Below are positions 1-8,207 of a DNA stretch of 64,000 bases, in pieces. The notes beneath the pieces were generated by a model. It was not told the origin of the DNA, did not search any database, and worked only from the letters and a program-made list of their open reading frames with translations. The translations under genes were made by a program, and so were the position numbers. Each line of letters begins with the position of its first letter. Position 1 is the stretch's first letter. This DNA is from Pelagibacterium sp. 26DY04 (GTDB taxonomy: Bacteria; Pseudomonadota; Alphaproteobacteria; Rhizobiales; Devosiaceae): the NCBI RefSeq assembly GCF_031202305.1, contig NZ_CP101731.1, positions 1,550,001-1,614,000 on the forward strand, read 5' to 3'.

Positions 1-194
1 TCGGTGCCCTCGGCAGTCCCAAGACCCATCGCCAGCGCCGCGAAAAGCTCCTGGCTCACGGCGTCGCGGAAGCTGAGTTGGAGAGGATCAAAGGCCCCGT
101 AGGGCTCATCTCGCCGGCCCGCGATCCGGGCACGCTCGCCATTTCCATCCTCGCGGAAATCGCGCAGGAGCGCGCCCTCCGGCCCGCCCTCTGA
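1..194 (+). CDS. XdhC-family molybdoenzyme maturation protein (C-terminal part)
   Basis: Only the last ~63 residues are in the window, read from base 3; the 5' end lies outside. The segment contains GALGSPKTHRQRREKL and then a stretch ending in LAISILAEIAQE, which matches the C-terminal nucleotide-binding half of XdhC/CoxI-family proteins. The family binds sulfurated molybdenum cofactor and hands it to xanthine-dehydrogenase-type enzymes. The TGA stop overlaps the next ATG by one base, so the two genes are translationally coupled. A molybdohydroxylase is encoded about 3.7 kb downstream, which fits this role. The exact client enzyme is inferred from neighbourhood only. Confidence 0.75.
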   Translation, partial: GALGSPKTHRQRREKLLAHGVAEAELERIKGPVGLISPARDPGTLAISILAEIAQERALRPAL

Positions 195-781
195 TGCCCC
201 CCAGGATCGGGTTGGCCATCCTTGCCGCCGGCTTGTCGCGGCGATTTGGCCCCCAGGACAAGCTGATGGCCCCCCTGGATGGCCGCCCTTTATGCGATCA
301 CATCGCGCAAACCACGGCCGCGTTTGCTGCGGCGTCCAGGCTGGCGGTCTGCGCCCCCGGCAGTGCCGCCAGCACGGTCTTCACTGCCCACGGATTTGGG
401 ATCATCGAAAATCCTCGCCCCGAGGAAGGTCTCTCCGGCTCCCTCAAGCTCGCCGCCAGCCACGCACATGATACCGGCCTGGATGCCCTCATCATCTGCC
501 TCGCCGACATGCCCTTCGTGCCGCTCAGCCATCTCCAGCGTCTCCGCGCCAGATGGCTCGAAACCGGTCGGCCCAAAGCCATCGCGTCGCGCGCCGCCGC
601 TTCCGAGAGCTGGATAACACCACCTGCCATCTTCAGCGCGGCAGCCTTCCCTGATCTCCTCGCCACGTCCGGCGATACGGGCGCACGCGCGCTCCTAAAA
701 GGTGCAGCGACAGTTGAAGTGGATGCAGCAAGCCTCTCCGATTTCGACACTATCGACGATTTCGGCCGCGCCAAACGCTAA
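194..781 (+). CDS. MobA/MocA-like molybdenum cofactor nucleotidyltransferase
   Basis: A 195-residue protein whose N terminus carries LAAGLSRRFGPQDKLMAPL at about residues 10-28. This is the NTP-binding signature of NTP_transf_3 (MobA/MocA/IspD-like) enzymes. Such proteins add CMP or GMP to molybdopterin; MocA makes the cytosine dinucleotide form used by bacterial CO dehydrogenase/xanthine dehydrogenase-type enzymes. A conserved acidic motif, CLADMPFV, follows near residue 100 and probably binds the metal-nucleotide. The gene is coupled to the upstream XdhC gene and converges on soxZ with a 4-base overlap. CTP rather than GTP use is inferred from the nearby IorAB-type enzyme. Confidence 0.8.
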   Translation: MPPRIGLAILAAGLSRRFGPQDKLMAPLDGRPLCDHIAQTTAAFAAASRLAVCAPGSAASTVFTAHGFGIIENPRPEEGLSGSLKLAASHAHDTGLDALIICLADMPFVPLSHLQRLRARWLETGRPKAIASRAAASESWITPPAIFSAAAFPDLLATSGDTGARALLKGAATVEVDAASLSDFDTIDDFGRAKR

Positions 782-1104
782 GCGTCCGTCACCTCGATTT
801 CGGCCGTCTCCTCATAGACGCTGCCGTCGTCGTCATGCCAACGAAAGGTCAGTGTTCCGGATTCGGTTGCCTCGGTAAAAAAGGTGATCAGCGGATTGGA
901 GGCCACGCCGGTGTTGAGGTCGATGGTGATCACTTCTTCCCCATTATAGAAGCACTCGAAAGTGTGGATGATCCGCTTGGGATAGCGCGTGCCCATGGAA
1001 TCGTAGCGGAAGCCGCTCTCCATGGGATGCATGATGATGGTCTTGATCTCGACCATCTCGCCGCGCGCAACAGGTGAGGGGACATTGATGCGGGTCGTTG
1101 CCAT
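778..1104 (-). CDS. soxZ: SoxZ thiosulfate-oxidation carrier subunit
   Basis: A 108-residue protein beginning MATTRINVPSPVARGEMVEIKT, with the all-beta SoxZ fold signature HPMESGFRYDSMGTRYPKRI and the C-terminal TFRWHDDDGSVYE stretch. SoxZ has no redox cofactor; it pairs with SoxY in the periplasm and presents the SoxY cysteine arm to Sox enzymes. It has no signal peptide of its own, as expected, because the heterodimer is exported on the Tat signal of SoxY. It is the last gene of a leftward operon (c-type cytochrome, flavoprotein, SoxY-like, SoxZ) and lies 9 bases after its partner. Family assignment is strong. Whether the substrate is thiosulfate is doubtful because no SoxB is present in the window. 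Confidence 0.9.
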   Translation of the reverse strand: MATTRINVPSPVARGEMVEIKTIIMHPMESGFRYDSMGTRYPKRIIHTFECFYNGEEVITIDLNTGVASNPLITFFTEATESGTLTFRWHDDDGSVYEETAEIEVTDA

Positions 1105-1113
1105 GGCCGGGCC

Positions 1114-1593
1114 TCAATACCTGAAATCGAGAATCTGACAGGCGCCGATCGTCACCTCGATATCGCTTTGGGCCTCCCACACTGTCCCGGACTCGAGCTG
1201 CGCCAGCGCGCGGATCGTCTGCGTCTCGGCCAGCCTCACATTCGTAGTGAGCTGGGGCAGGGCCGAGCGCGGGCCGAAATGGGCGTCGAGCACCATGGGC
1301 CGTGGATTGCGCGTTGCAATGACGAGAATGCGCCGCACCCGATCGCCATCGAGTTGGCCCTGATCCACGCTCACGCTCATCGGCACCGAATTGCCGCTCT
1401 CGGCCAAAGCGGGAAGGTCCAGGGTTAGCGCCCCGGAAACGGGCGATACATCCCCCAGCCGCTCGGCAATCAGTTCGGCAATCCCGTCGGCGTCGAGCGG
1501 CGCGATAGCGGCTAAGCCAAGCCCCGGCGTCGTCGCCGTGAGTGCAAGGGCGCCACCGGTCGCCAGAAAATGCCGTCGCGTGAACGGGCTCAT
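1114..1593 (-). CDS. SoxY-like sulfur carrier with non-canonical C-terminal arm
   Basis: A 159-residue protein with a Tat signal (FTRRHFLATGG near residues 4-14), followed by the SoxY domain. In true SoxY the C terminus is a flexible GGCGG arm whose cysteine carries the sulfur substrate. Here the chain ends IGACQILDFRY: one cysteine at residue 152, followed by seven residues including aromatic ones, and no GGCGG. The ATG at 1593 was chosen because GAGG stands about 7 bases upstream. A longer TTG start at 1617 would overlap the preceding stop but would bury the Tat motif. The gene is paired with soxZ. The conserved cysteine suggests a carrier function, but the altered arm argues against ordinary thiosulfate oxidation. 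Confidence 0.8.
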   Translation of the reverse strand: MSPFTRRHFLATGGALALTATTPGLGLAAIAPLDADGIAELIAERLGDVSPVSGALTLDLPALAESGNSVPMSVSVDQGQLDGDRVRRILVIATRNPRPMVLDAHFGPRSALPQLTTNVRLAETQTIRALAQLESGTVWEAQSDIEVTIGACQILDFRY

Positions 1594-1613
1594 GATCGGA
1601 CCTCGTTTTCCTG

Positions 1614-2879
1614 TCAAACGCCTCGTGCCCCGAACATTTCCCTGGTTATGTTTGCATACCAGCTCATGGCGTCCCGTGCCTCCTGCTGGCGAACCCCGGT
1701 CTCCGCCCCGACCGGGCTCGCCCCGCCCGTGCCTTCGATTTCCGCAAGCCCGCGATAAGCGCCCGAAACCGATATCCCGTATTCGGGTGCCACCAGCGAA
1801 TAGCAGGTGTTGAGCAGTACCGGGTCGGCAACCTCTTCACCCCGGATCAGCGCCACGAGCGCATGGGCGCAGGCCTTGGCCTGGCTGTTGGCGCTGAACC
1901 CCGATTTGGGCATCGCGCCCATGATGGCCGCATCACCCAGGATATGGATGCCCGGCACCACGGCGGATTCGAACGTCAGCGGATCCACCGTGCAATAGCC
2001 GCGCCCTTCATCGAGCCCCAGCGCCAGGGCAATCGCTCCGGCCCTTTGCGGCGGGATGATATTGGCCACATCGGCGGTGAACGTATCGAAATCGGTCGAA
2101 AGGCTCATCGCCTGCGGATCGACGCTCCCGATCCGCCCCGTCATCGCCGCCGGTATCCACTCGATCATGCCCGGATAAAGCTCGGCCCACGCCTCCTCGA
2201 ACAGGGGCTGCTTGGAAAAGCTGTCCTTGGCATCGACAATCAGGATCTTCGAGCGCGGCTTGTTGGTGCTGAGGTAATGGGCGATCAGCGAAGCGCGTTC
2301 GTACGGTCCGGGCGGGCAGCGGAACGGGTTGGGCGGCGAGGCGATCAGCACCACGCCTCCGTCTTCCATGGCCCGCAATTGGTCGGCCAATAGCTGCGTC
2401 TGCGGCCCGGCCTCCCAGGCATGCGGCATGATCTCGGCCGCCGCCGCGTCATATCCTTCGATCGCATCCCAGATCATTTGCACGCCCGGCGAAAGCACCA
2501 GCCGGTCATAGCTGACGCTTTCTCCGTCGGCGAGCCGGACACTCCGCGCATCGGGATCGATCTCGATCGCCTCGCCGGCAATCAGCTCCACGCCTTCGGC
2601 GACCAGCGCGTCATACCCGAAGCTGATGCTGTCGAGATCCCGCAGTCCACCGAGCACCGCATTGGAGAATGGACAGGTGGTAAAGCGAGGTTGCCTTTCG
2701 ATCAGCGTCACCGAAATCTCGGGCGCGATGGCGCGAAGCGTACGCGCCAGGCTCGCGCCCCCGAACCCTCCGCCCACGATCACTACGCGCGCCTGTTCCT
2801 GCGCCCGCAGAATCGCCGGCGCCGAAACGAGGGCAGCGGTGGCGAGCTTGATTGCCTTCCGGCGTGAAATCGTGATCAC
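1614..2879 (-). CDS. fccB: Flavocytochrome c sulfide dehydrogenase flavoprotein subunit
   Basis: About 421 residues. A twin-arginine signal (SRRKAIKLATAALVS) precedes an FAD-binding motif VVIVGGGFGGASLARTL. The motif TTCPFSNAVLGG carries one cysteine of the redox-active pair typical of FCSD and sulfide:quinone reductases; a second candidate is in the C-terminal LLNTCYS. The C-terminal region matches the FCSD flavin-binding domain. The enzyme oxidises sulfide or a bound polysulfane in the periplasm and passes electrons to its cytochrome partner, encoded directly upstream. The GTG at 2879 overlaps the cytochrome stop by four bases (GTGA); another GTG at 2885 is possible. It is sometimes called SoxF when found in sox clusters. 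Confidence 0.85.
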   Translation of the reverse strand: MITISRRKAIKLATAALVSAPAILRAQEQARVVIVGGGFGGASLARTLRAIAPEISVTLIERQPRFTTCPFSNAVLGGLRDLDSISFGYDALVAEGVELIAGEAIEIDPDARSVRLADGESVSYDRLVLSPGVQMIWDAIEGYDAAAAEIMPHAWEAGPQTQLLADQLRAMEDGGVVLIASPPNPFRCPPGPYERASLIAHYLSTNKPRSKILIVDAKDSFSKQPLFEEAWAELYPGMIEWIPAAMTGRIGSVDPQAMSLSTDFDTFTADVANIIPPQRAGAIALALGLDEGRGYCTVDPLTFESAVVPGIHILGDAAIMGAMPKSGFSANSQAKACAHALVALIRGEEVADPVLLNTCYSLVAPEYGISVSGAYRGLAEIEGTGGASPVGAETGVRQQEARDAMSWYANITREMFGARGV

Positions 2880-3178
2880 TGGCACTGCCCACCCGCCGCG
2901 AAATAGTCCGCAAGCGCCTCGATGTCCTCGGTCGAATAGGCCGGCGCCAGCCGCCCCATGATCGTGCTTTCCCGCTCACCGCTCTTGAACGCTTCCATGG
3001 CGGCGATGAAGCTCTCGCGCTCCATGCCAGCCAAATTTGGAATGCTCGATTGTTCGTCATCGCCGTGACAGCTTGAACACGCTTGGGCGTTGATCGCTGC
3101 CGGGCAAAAGGCCTGGGCAAATCCGCCCACCGGTGCCGCGCAAGCCAAAATGGCAAGCGCCGCCAGTCTCATGCGCAT
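2876..3178 (-). CDS. Monoheme c-type cytochrome, probable FCSD cytochrome partner
   Basis: A 100-residue protein with an N-terminal signal peptide (MRMRLAALAILACAAPVGGFAQA) and a single CSSCH heme-binding motif near residue 35. The downstream MGRLAPAYS offers the likely methionine axial ligand. It resembles small class I cytochromes that pair with the FCSD flavoprotein encoded next. The ATG at 3178 was selected because GAGGAG lies 8 bases upstream; the open frame extends further upstream without signal-peptide character. It is the first gene of the leftward operon and diverges from iorA. Assignment as FccA-like rests on size and adjacency. Confidence 0.75.
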   Translation of the reverse strand: MRMRLAALAILACAAPVGGFAQAFCPAAINAQACSSCHGDDEQSSIPNLAGMERESFIAAMEAFKSGERESTIMGRLAPAYSTEDIEALADYFAAGGQCQ

Positions 3179-3386
3179 GGTCTCACTCCTCACTCGCCCA
3201 GAGACTAGCCGAGCCCCGCCGGAAAGATAAAGGGCCGCTCCAAAATAATTGACGAGGGGAATCTGAGGTGCCATCGTGAGCTGGTAATCAACTTTGGCGA
3301 TCATTGTCCATTTTGCCGTCCGGGGATCAGGAACGGGCGCGTTATGGACGCTGTTTCTTGACTACACCCGCTCGAGGAGGAGGGGC
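3179..3386. promoter_or_regulatory. Divergent intergenic region between fcc-sox and ior-soxXA units
   Basis: These 208 bases separate the start codons of two divergent units, so both promoters must lie here. Strong Shine-Dalgarno sequences are visible at both edges: GAGGAG before the cytochrome gene and GAGGAGGAGGGG before iorA. The middle is relatively AT-rich (around 3220-3310). I could not recognise a convincing operator or a consensus promoter pair. Shared control of both units is plausible but not shown. Confidence 0.4.
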
Positions 3387-3848
3387 ATGGCTGAATTTAA
3401 CCTCACGATCAATGGCGAGTCGAAAACCGTCGACGTCGACGGCACGACACCGCTGCTTTGGGTCATCCGTGACTATCTCGGAATGACCGGCACCAAATTC
3501 GGCTGCGGCATTGCCCAATGTGGTGCCTGTACCGTCATGGTGGATGGTCGCGCCACCCGCTCTTGCTCGTTCCCCGTCCAATCGGTGGGCGAGGCGCAAG
3601 TGACGACCATCGAAGGGCTTTCGGATGACAACTCCCACCCCCTCCAGGTCGCCTGGCTCGAAAAGGCCGTGCCGCAATGCGGCTACTGCCAATCGGGAAT
3701 GCTGATGGCTGCGGCGGCGTTGCTGCAGGAAAATCCCAATCCGACCGACGCGGACATCGACGCCCGCGTGAGCAACATCTGCCGCTGCGGCACCTACCTC
3801 AGGGTACGCGAAGCCATTCATGCGGCAGCCGAGGCGCAGAGCGCCTGA
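3387..3848 (+). CDS. iorA: [2Fe-2S] small subunit of IorAB-type molybdohydroxylase
   Basis: A 153-residue protein with the two [2Fe-2S] domains of the xanthine oxidase family. The N-terminal plant-ferredoxin-like cluster is [15 protein letters not shown] with a further cysteine in ATRSC. The C-terminal four-helix domain carries QCGYCQSG and NICRCGTY. This two-domain, FAD-less arrangement is typical of isoquinoline 1-oxidoreductase and related aldehyde dehydrogenases, which pass electrons to cytochromes rather than NAD. The start at 3387 is set by a GAGGAGGAGGGG ribosome-binding site. It is followed at 11 bases by the large subunit. No signal peptide is present, so co-export with the Tat-bearing large subunit is likely. 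The substrate is unknown. Confidence 0.88.
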   Translation: MAEFNLTINGESKTVDVDGTTPLLWVIRDYLGMTGTKFGCGIAQCGACTVMVDGRATRSCSFPVQSVGEAQVTTIEGLSDDNSHPLQVAWLEKAVPQCGYCQSGMLMAAAALLQENPNPTDADIDARVSNICRCGTYLRVREAIHAAAEAQSA

Positions 3849-3859
3849 GGGAGGATGAA

Positions 3860-6115
3860 ATGAATGAATTGACGATTACACGCCGCGGCTTCGTCATCGG
3901 CGCGATGGCCTTCGCCGGCGGCATGGCCATCGGCATCTCGCGCCCGGCAATGGCCGCCGCGACTCACAACCCCGAACCGTGGGCCGGTGAGGTCCTTGGC
4001 GAGGAATTCAGCCCCTGGCTGTCCATCCTGTCCAACGGCGAGATCGTCGTCCGCGTGACCCCGCCCGATATCGGCAATGGCGTGATGACTCAGATCGCCA
4101 TGAACCTCAATGAGGAGCTTCAGGCCGACTGGTCCATGGTCCGGGCCGAATTCGCCGATACCAACCGCAACTATCGCGAGGACAATGTCTACGGCAACGT
4201 CGGCGGCCCGCTGGCCTATTTCAGCGGACGCTCCACGGGCCCGGAACGTCTCGAAACCGCTTTGATGGTCGGCGCCACGGCCCGCGAACGCCTTAAAAAG
4301 GCCGCCGCCGATCAGTGGGGTGTCCCGGTCAGCGAGGTGACTGCCGAAAACAGCATCCTCACCAATACCGCAACCGGCGATACGCTCACCTATGGCGAGG
4401 TCGCCGAAGCTGCGGCAACCGTCGAACTCGACGGGGAAGTCACGCTCAAGCCGCGTTCGGAATGGACCACGCTGGGTAAGGTTTCCCGCCCCAAGCTGCA
4501 GAACCCGATGCTGGTCAACGGCAAGGCGGTATTCGGTATCGACGTTCAGCTCCCCGGCAAGGTCTATGCCGCACTCCGCCAGGTGCCGGTGCAGGGCGGC
4601 CGGCTGTTGAATGTTGATCGCGAGGCGGTCATGAGCATGCCCGGCGTGCTCGATGTCGTGGTCGTCGATCCCGACGAGCCGCGTGAACCGCTTCCGGTTC
4701 CCCCGCCATTCCCCATCGGCGCCGCGGCACCCCAGGCTGCCGTCGCGGTCATCGCCGAGCACTATTGGCAGGCCAAGACCGCGCTTGAAGCCCTCCCGGT
4801 CGAATGGGATCTGGGCGATGGCGTGCAGTGGACCGACAACGCCCATATCCGCCAGACGGTCATGGACGCGGTTCAAAACGAGGGTGAGATCACCGTTTCG
4901 GAAGGCGATGCCGCCGAGGTGATCGCCAATGCCGATCGCGTCGTGGAAGCCGATTACTTCACAGGCTATGCCGACCACGTGAACATGGAACCCCTCAACG
5001 GCACCGCGCTCGTCACCGATGAACGGGTCGATGTCTGGATGCCCACCCAGCACACTCAGCAGAGCCACATGGTCGCTGCCGAGGAATCCGGGATCGCGCC
5101 GGAAAACGTCTATGTCCACCAGACCTTCGTCGGCGGCGGCTTCGGCCGGCGCGTCTTCGGCGATGATACCCGCATGGTGGTCGCCGTTGCCAAGAAGCAT
5201 CCGGGCGTGCCGGTTCATGTCATCTGGTCGCGTGAGGAATCCATGCGCCAGGGCCGCTTCCGTGCCATGATCGGCGCCAAGCTCAAGGCCAGCCTGGGCG
5301 AGGATGGTTATCCCACCGCATTCCTCGTGCGTCACGCCGGCCGTGGCCAGGGTCCAAACGTTTTGTCCGACACCGCTTATGTGGCGGGCAAGGGCATCCC
5401 GGCCCTCCAGGTCGAAGAGCACATCCTGCCGCTCAACTTCATGACTGGCCCCTACCGGGGCCCCAGCTACAACGTCAATTCCTTCATCATGGAATCCTTC
5501 ATTGACGAATTGGCCCATGAAGCTGGCGTCGATCCGCTCGAATATCGGATCAAGCTCATGGAGCCCTGGGAAGACAAGGGCTGGGTTAAGGCGCTCGAAA
5601 CCGTGGCCGAACGGGCCGGATGGGGCGAGTCGCTGCCGCGCGGGCAGGGCATGGGCATCGCGGTCTGCAACTGGGGCGGCGGCGGCCGGCCGTTCTTCGG
5701 CACCACCGCGGCAGCGGTGGCCCGTGTTGAGGTGAGCCCGGAAGGGCAGCTCAAGATCCTGCAGATCGATGCCACCTGCGACGTCGGCACCATCGTCAAT
5801 CCCGATGCCGTTCTCGCCCAGATCCAGGGCGGCACCATTTTCGGGCTCAACATGTCGATGAACGAGGAACTCGAGATCGAGAACGGCGCCATCGTGAGCG
5901 ATAATTTCCATCGCTACCCGATGCTCCGCATGGCGGACGTGCCCACCAATATCCGCGTCCATCTCGACGGCACTTCGGGTCACGAACGCATCAACGAGAT
6001 TGGCGAGCCGCCCGTCGGCCCGGTCGGTCCGGCCATCGGCAACGCCATCTATGCGGCCATCGGCAAGCGCATCCGCAGCCTGCCGTTCCGCACGGCGGAC
6101 CTCACCTGGTCCTGA
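3860..6115 (+). CDS. iorB: Molybdopterin-binding large subunit of IorB type, Tat-exported
   Basis: A 751-residue protein with a twin-arginine signal (ITRRGFVIGAMAFAGG), two aldehyde-oxidase/xanthine-dehydrogenase-like domains, the cofactor-binding motif FVGGGFGRR near residue 425, and GEPPVGPVGPAIGNAI near the C terminus where the catalytic glutamate region lies. IorB-type proteins hydroxylate aldehydes or N-heterocycles using water and deliver electrons to periplasmic cytochromes. The start at 3860 follows GGGAGG, whereas the open frame extends upstream through iorA in another frame. Downstream come SoxX and SoxA, and upstream are the XdhC and MobA-like maturation genes. The physiological substrate cannot be deduced; context links it to sulfur carriers. 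Confidence 0.88.
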   Translation: MNELTITRRGFVIGAMAFAGGMAIGISRPAMAAATHNPEPWAGEVLGEEFSPWLSILSNGEIVVRVTPPDIGNGVMTQIAMNLNEELQADWSMVRAEFADTNRNYREDNVYGNVGGPLAYFSGRSTGPERLETALMVGATARERLKKAAADQWGVPVSEVTAENSILTNTATGDTLTYGEVAEAAATVELDGEVTLKPRSEWTTLGKVSRPKLQNPMLVNGKAVFGIDVQLPGKVYAALRQVPVQGGRLLNVDREAVMSMPGVLDVVVVDPDEPREPLPVPPPFPIGAAAPQAAVAVIAEHYWQAKTALEALPVEWDLGDGVQWTDNAHIRQTVMDAVQNEGEITVSEGDAAEVIANADRVVEADYFTGYADHVNMEPLNGTALVTDERVDVWMPTQHTQQSHMVAAEESGIAPENVYVHQTFVGGGFGRRVFGDDTRMVVAVAKKHPGVPVHVIWSREESMRQGRFRAMIGAKLKASLGEDGYPTAFLVRHAGRGQGPNVLSDTAYVAGKGIPALQVEEHILPLNFMTGPYRGPSYNVNSFIMESFIDELAHEAGVDPLEYRIKLMEPWEDKGWVKALETVAERAGWGESLPRGQGMGIAVCNWGGGGRPFFGTTAAAVARVEVSPEGQLKILQIDATCDVGTIVNPDAVLAQIQGGTIFGLNMSMNEELEIENGAIVSDNFHRYPMLRMADVPTNIRVHLDGTSGHERINEIGEPPVGPVGPAIGNAIYAAIGKRIRSLPFRTADLTWS

Positions 6116-6164
6116 TCGCCATTGGGGAGCGGCGTTCCTCGCCGCTCCCGCTCAGGAGGATGGC

Positions 6165-6611
6165 GTGCGATCCATATCCATCGTCGCGATCGCAATGGCT
6201 GCTTCCGGCATCGTCCTTGCCGGTGCGCTTGCCCAGTCGGGCAACGCCATTCCCGAACCTCTCACCGATGAGCCAGGCGACATAAGGCGCGGCATGACCG
6301 TCGCCGCCAACACCGATCTCGGCAATTGCATCATCTGCCATCACATTCCGCTGCCCGATGTCCCCGCCGGTGCCTTCGGCTCGGTGGGCCCATCCCTCGC
6401 CGGCGTCGGCAGCCGTCTTAGCGAGGGCGAGCTGCGCTTGCGGATCGTCGATTCCAGCCGCATCAATCCCGCGACCGTCATGCCGCCCTATCATCGCACC
6501 CAAGGCTTGGAGCGCGTCGCCGATGGATACGCCGGCGAGCCCATTCTCACCGCCCAGCAGATCGAAGACCTCATCGCCTTCCTGCAAACCCTGACGGACG
6601 AAGCACAATGA
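6165..6611 (+). CDS. soxX: SoxX monoheme cytochrome c
   Basis: A 148-residue protein with an N-terminal signal (SISIVAIAMAASGIVLAGALAQ), one heme motif CIICH near residue 53, a GSVGPSLAGVGSR segment and the TVMPPYHR motif holding the methionine ligand. This order is typical of SoxX. SoxX pairs with SoxA in the periplasm, forming a heterodisulfide between substrate and SoxY. The GTG at 6165 was chosen because AGGAGGA precedes it by 5 bases; an ATG at 6160 is out of frame. It overlaps soxA by four bases. It lies 49 bases after iorB on the same strand, so the molybdohydroxylase and SoxXA are probably co-transcribed, which is unusual. Confidence 0.88.
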   Translation: MRSISIVAIAMAASGIVLAGALAQSGNAIPEPLTDEPGDIRRGMTVAANTDLGNCIICHHIPLPDVPAGAFGSVGPSLAGVGSRLSEGELRLRIVDSSRINPATVMPPYHRTQGLERVADGYAGEPILTAQQIEDLIAFLQTLTDEAQ

Positions 6612-7390
6612 AAACCGCTCTCGTCCCGCTGGTTGGAATCCTCGCGGTGTTCAGCTCCGCCTGGTTCGCCCAGGAACTGCAGCTCGAGCAGGAACCCCGC
6701 TCCGGCTACACCTTTTTGGGCCCGGAACTGCAGGCGCTTCAGGATGACGAATTCTCGAACCCGGGCATCCTCTGGCTCGATCAGGGGGCGCAACTCTGGA
6801 CAGAAGCCGGCCCACAAAGCCAGCAATCCTGCGCGTCCTGCCATGACGATGCAGCGGTCTCCATGGCCGGCGTCGCCGCCCGCTATCCCGCCTTCGATCC
6901 CGAACTCGGCCACGTCATCAATCTCGAACAGCAGATCAACCAGTGCCGCTCCGAGCGCCAGGGGCTCGATCCACTCCCCTACGAATCCGACGCGCTCCTC
7001 GCGCTCACCCTTTACGTCACCGCCCAGTCCGACGGCATGCCCATCGATGTGGACATCGACGGACCCGCCCGCGAAAGCTACGAGCGCGGCGCGGCCCAAT
7101 TCAGCCAGCGCATTGGCCAGCTCAACATGTCCTGCCAGAACTGCCACGTGGAAAATGTCGGCAACAGATTGCGCGGTGAACCCATCAGCCAGGGCCAGAT
7201 CAACGGCTTCCCCATCTACCGCCTGCTCTGGAACAGCCCGGCCTCGACCCACCGCATGTTCGCCTGGTGCAACGAGGCCGTCCGTGCCGAACCGTTCGAA
7301 GCCGGCTCGCAAAGCTATGTCGATCTCGAGCTTTTCCTCAAAGCCCGCGCCGAGGGCCTCGAAATCGAGACCCCCGCGATACGCCGCTAG
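6608..7390 (+). CDS. soxA: SoxA diheme cytochrome c
   Basis: A 260-residue protein with a signal peptide and two heme motifs, CASCH near residue 76 and CQNCH near residue 177, so it is of the diheme SoxA class. The C-terminal GQINGFPIYRLLWN and RMFAWCNEAVRAEPF segments match SoxA; the cysteine in the latter aligns with the axial heme ligand that becomes a persulfide in characterised SoxA. SoxXA conjugates a sulfur compound to the SoxY cysteine. The gene is coupled to soxX by an ATGA overlap and converges on an ABC permease with a 4-base overlap. No soxB follows. Confidence 0.92.
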   Translation: MKTALVPLVGILAVFSSAWFAQELQLEQEPRSGYTFLGPELQALQDDEFSNPGILWLDQGAQLWTEAGPQSQQSCASCHDDAAVSMAGVAARYPAFDPELGHVINLEQQINQCRSERQGLDPLPYESDALLALTLYVTAQSDGMPIDVDIDGPARESYERGAAQFSQRIGQLNMSCQNCHVENVGNRLRGEPISQGQINGFPIYRLLWNSPASTHRMFAWCNEAVRAEPFEAGSQSYVDLELFLKARAEGLEIETPAIRR

Positions 7391-8151
7391 GCCTTCTCGA
7401 CCTGCAGGTCCGCCGTGCTGTCATGCCAGCGCAACAGCCGCTTCTCGGCGGCGAGCACCAGCAGATACAGCCCGTACCCGATAAACGAGAGCACGAACAC
7501 GGTGACCAGCACCAGCTCGACATCCGACGTCTCCTGGCCGAGCGCCAGGAGATAACCGAGCCCGGCCCGCGCGCCCATCAGCTCGCCGATCACCGCCGCC
7601 GTCACCGCCAGCGTCACCGCCACCTTTGCGCCAGAAAACAGCATGGGCAGCGACATCGGCAATTCCAGCCGCCACACCCGCTGGATCGGATTGAGCCTCA
7701 AAATCCGCGCCAGCTCCTCCATCTGCGAAGGCATCGCCCGCAGCGAGGAGAGCATGTTGGAAAGAATGGGAAAGAAGGTGACGATCGCCACCAGCACGAT
7801 CTTGGGCGTCATATCGAGCCCCAGCCACAGCAGCAGCAACGGCGCAATGGCGATCTTGGGCGCCGTCTGCAAAAACACGATGATCGGGTTAAGCAGCATC
7901 TCGACCACCGGGAACCGCTGGAACAGCAGCGCCGCCAACACCCCGATGACCCCGCCGATCACCAGCCCGATGACGATTTCCGCCAGCGTGATCGGAATAT
8001 GGCTGAACAGCCCCGCCTCGGTGGTCAGGAACCATGCCTCCTGCACCAGCGCCCATGGTCCGGGCACGAGATAGGCCGGCACGTTGAACACGATCAAGAG
8101 GATCTGCCAAAGCGCCAGGAATACGGCGAGCGAGACGATGGTTCTGACCAT
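7387..8151 (-). CDS. ABC transporter permease (SsuC/ThiX-like), second of two
   Basis: A 254-residue integral membrane protein with about six hydrophobic segments and the binding-protein-dependent permease EAA-type loop (EELARILRLNPIQRVWRLELPMSLP). It is similar in design to the permease at 10044-10799, so the importer probably uses a heterodimeric pore. It is the last gene of a leftward operon: ATPase, permease, phosphorylase, substrate-binding protein, permease. A GC-rich hairpin with a downstream U-tract separates it from the binding-protein gene and may lower its expression. The substrate is not defined by the sequence; the context suggests a pyrimidine or pyrimidine-like compound. Confidence 0.85.
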   Translation of the reverse strand: MVRTIVSLAVFLALWQILLIVFNVPAYLVPGPWALVQEAWFLTTEAGLFSHIPITLAEIVIGLVIGGVIGVLAALLFQRFPVVEMLLNPIIVFLQTAPKIAIAPLLLLWLGLDMTPKIVLVAIVTFFPILSNMLSSLRAMPSQMEELARILRLNPIQRVWRLELPMSLPMLFSGAKVAVTLAVTAAVIGELMGARAGLGYLLALGQETSDVELVLVTVFVLSFIGYGLYLLVLAAEKRLLRWHDSTADLQVEKA

Positions 8152-8207
8152 GGGCGGGGCTCCGAATTACGGAGTGCAACCGGTTTTGCGGTTCGGAAGC
8201 ACGACCG

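Noticed and set aside
1594..1617. Longer start for the SoxY-like protein at TTG 1617
   Set aside because: The downstream ATG at 1593 has a good GAGG ribosome-binding site and places the Tat motif at the usual distance from the start.
3818..5983. 721-codon open frame on the minus strand
   Set aside because: It is antisense to iorB, which has clear family motifs. The translated sequence is rich in His, Asp and Gly with no domain, as expected of the shadow of a GC-rich gene.
778..7390. Complete thiosulfate-oxidising sox operon
   Set aside because: soxX, soxA, a soxY-like gene and soxZ are present, but no soxB or soxCD is found on either strand and the SoxY-like arm is altered.
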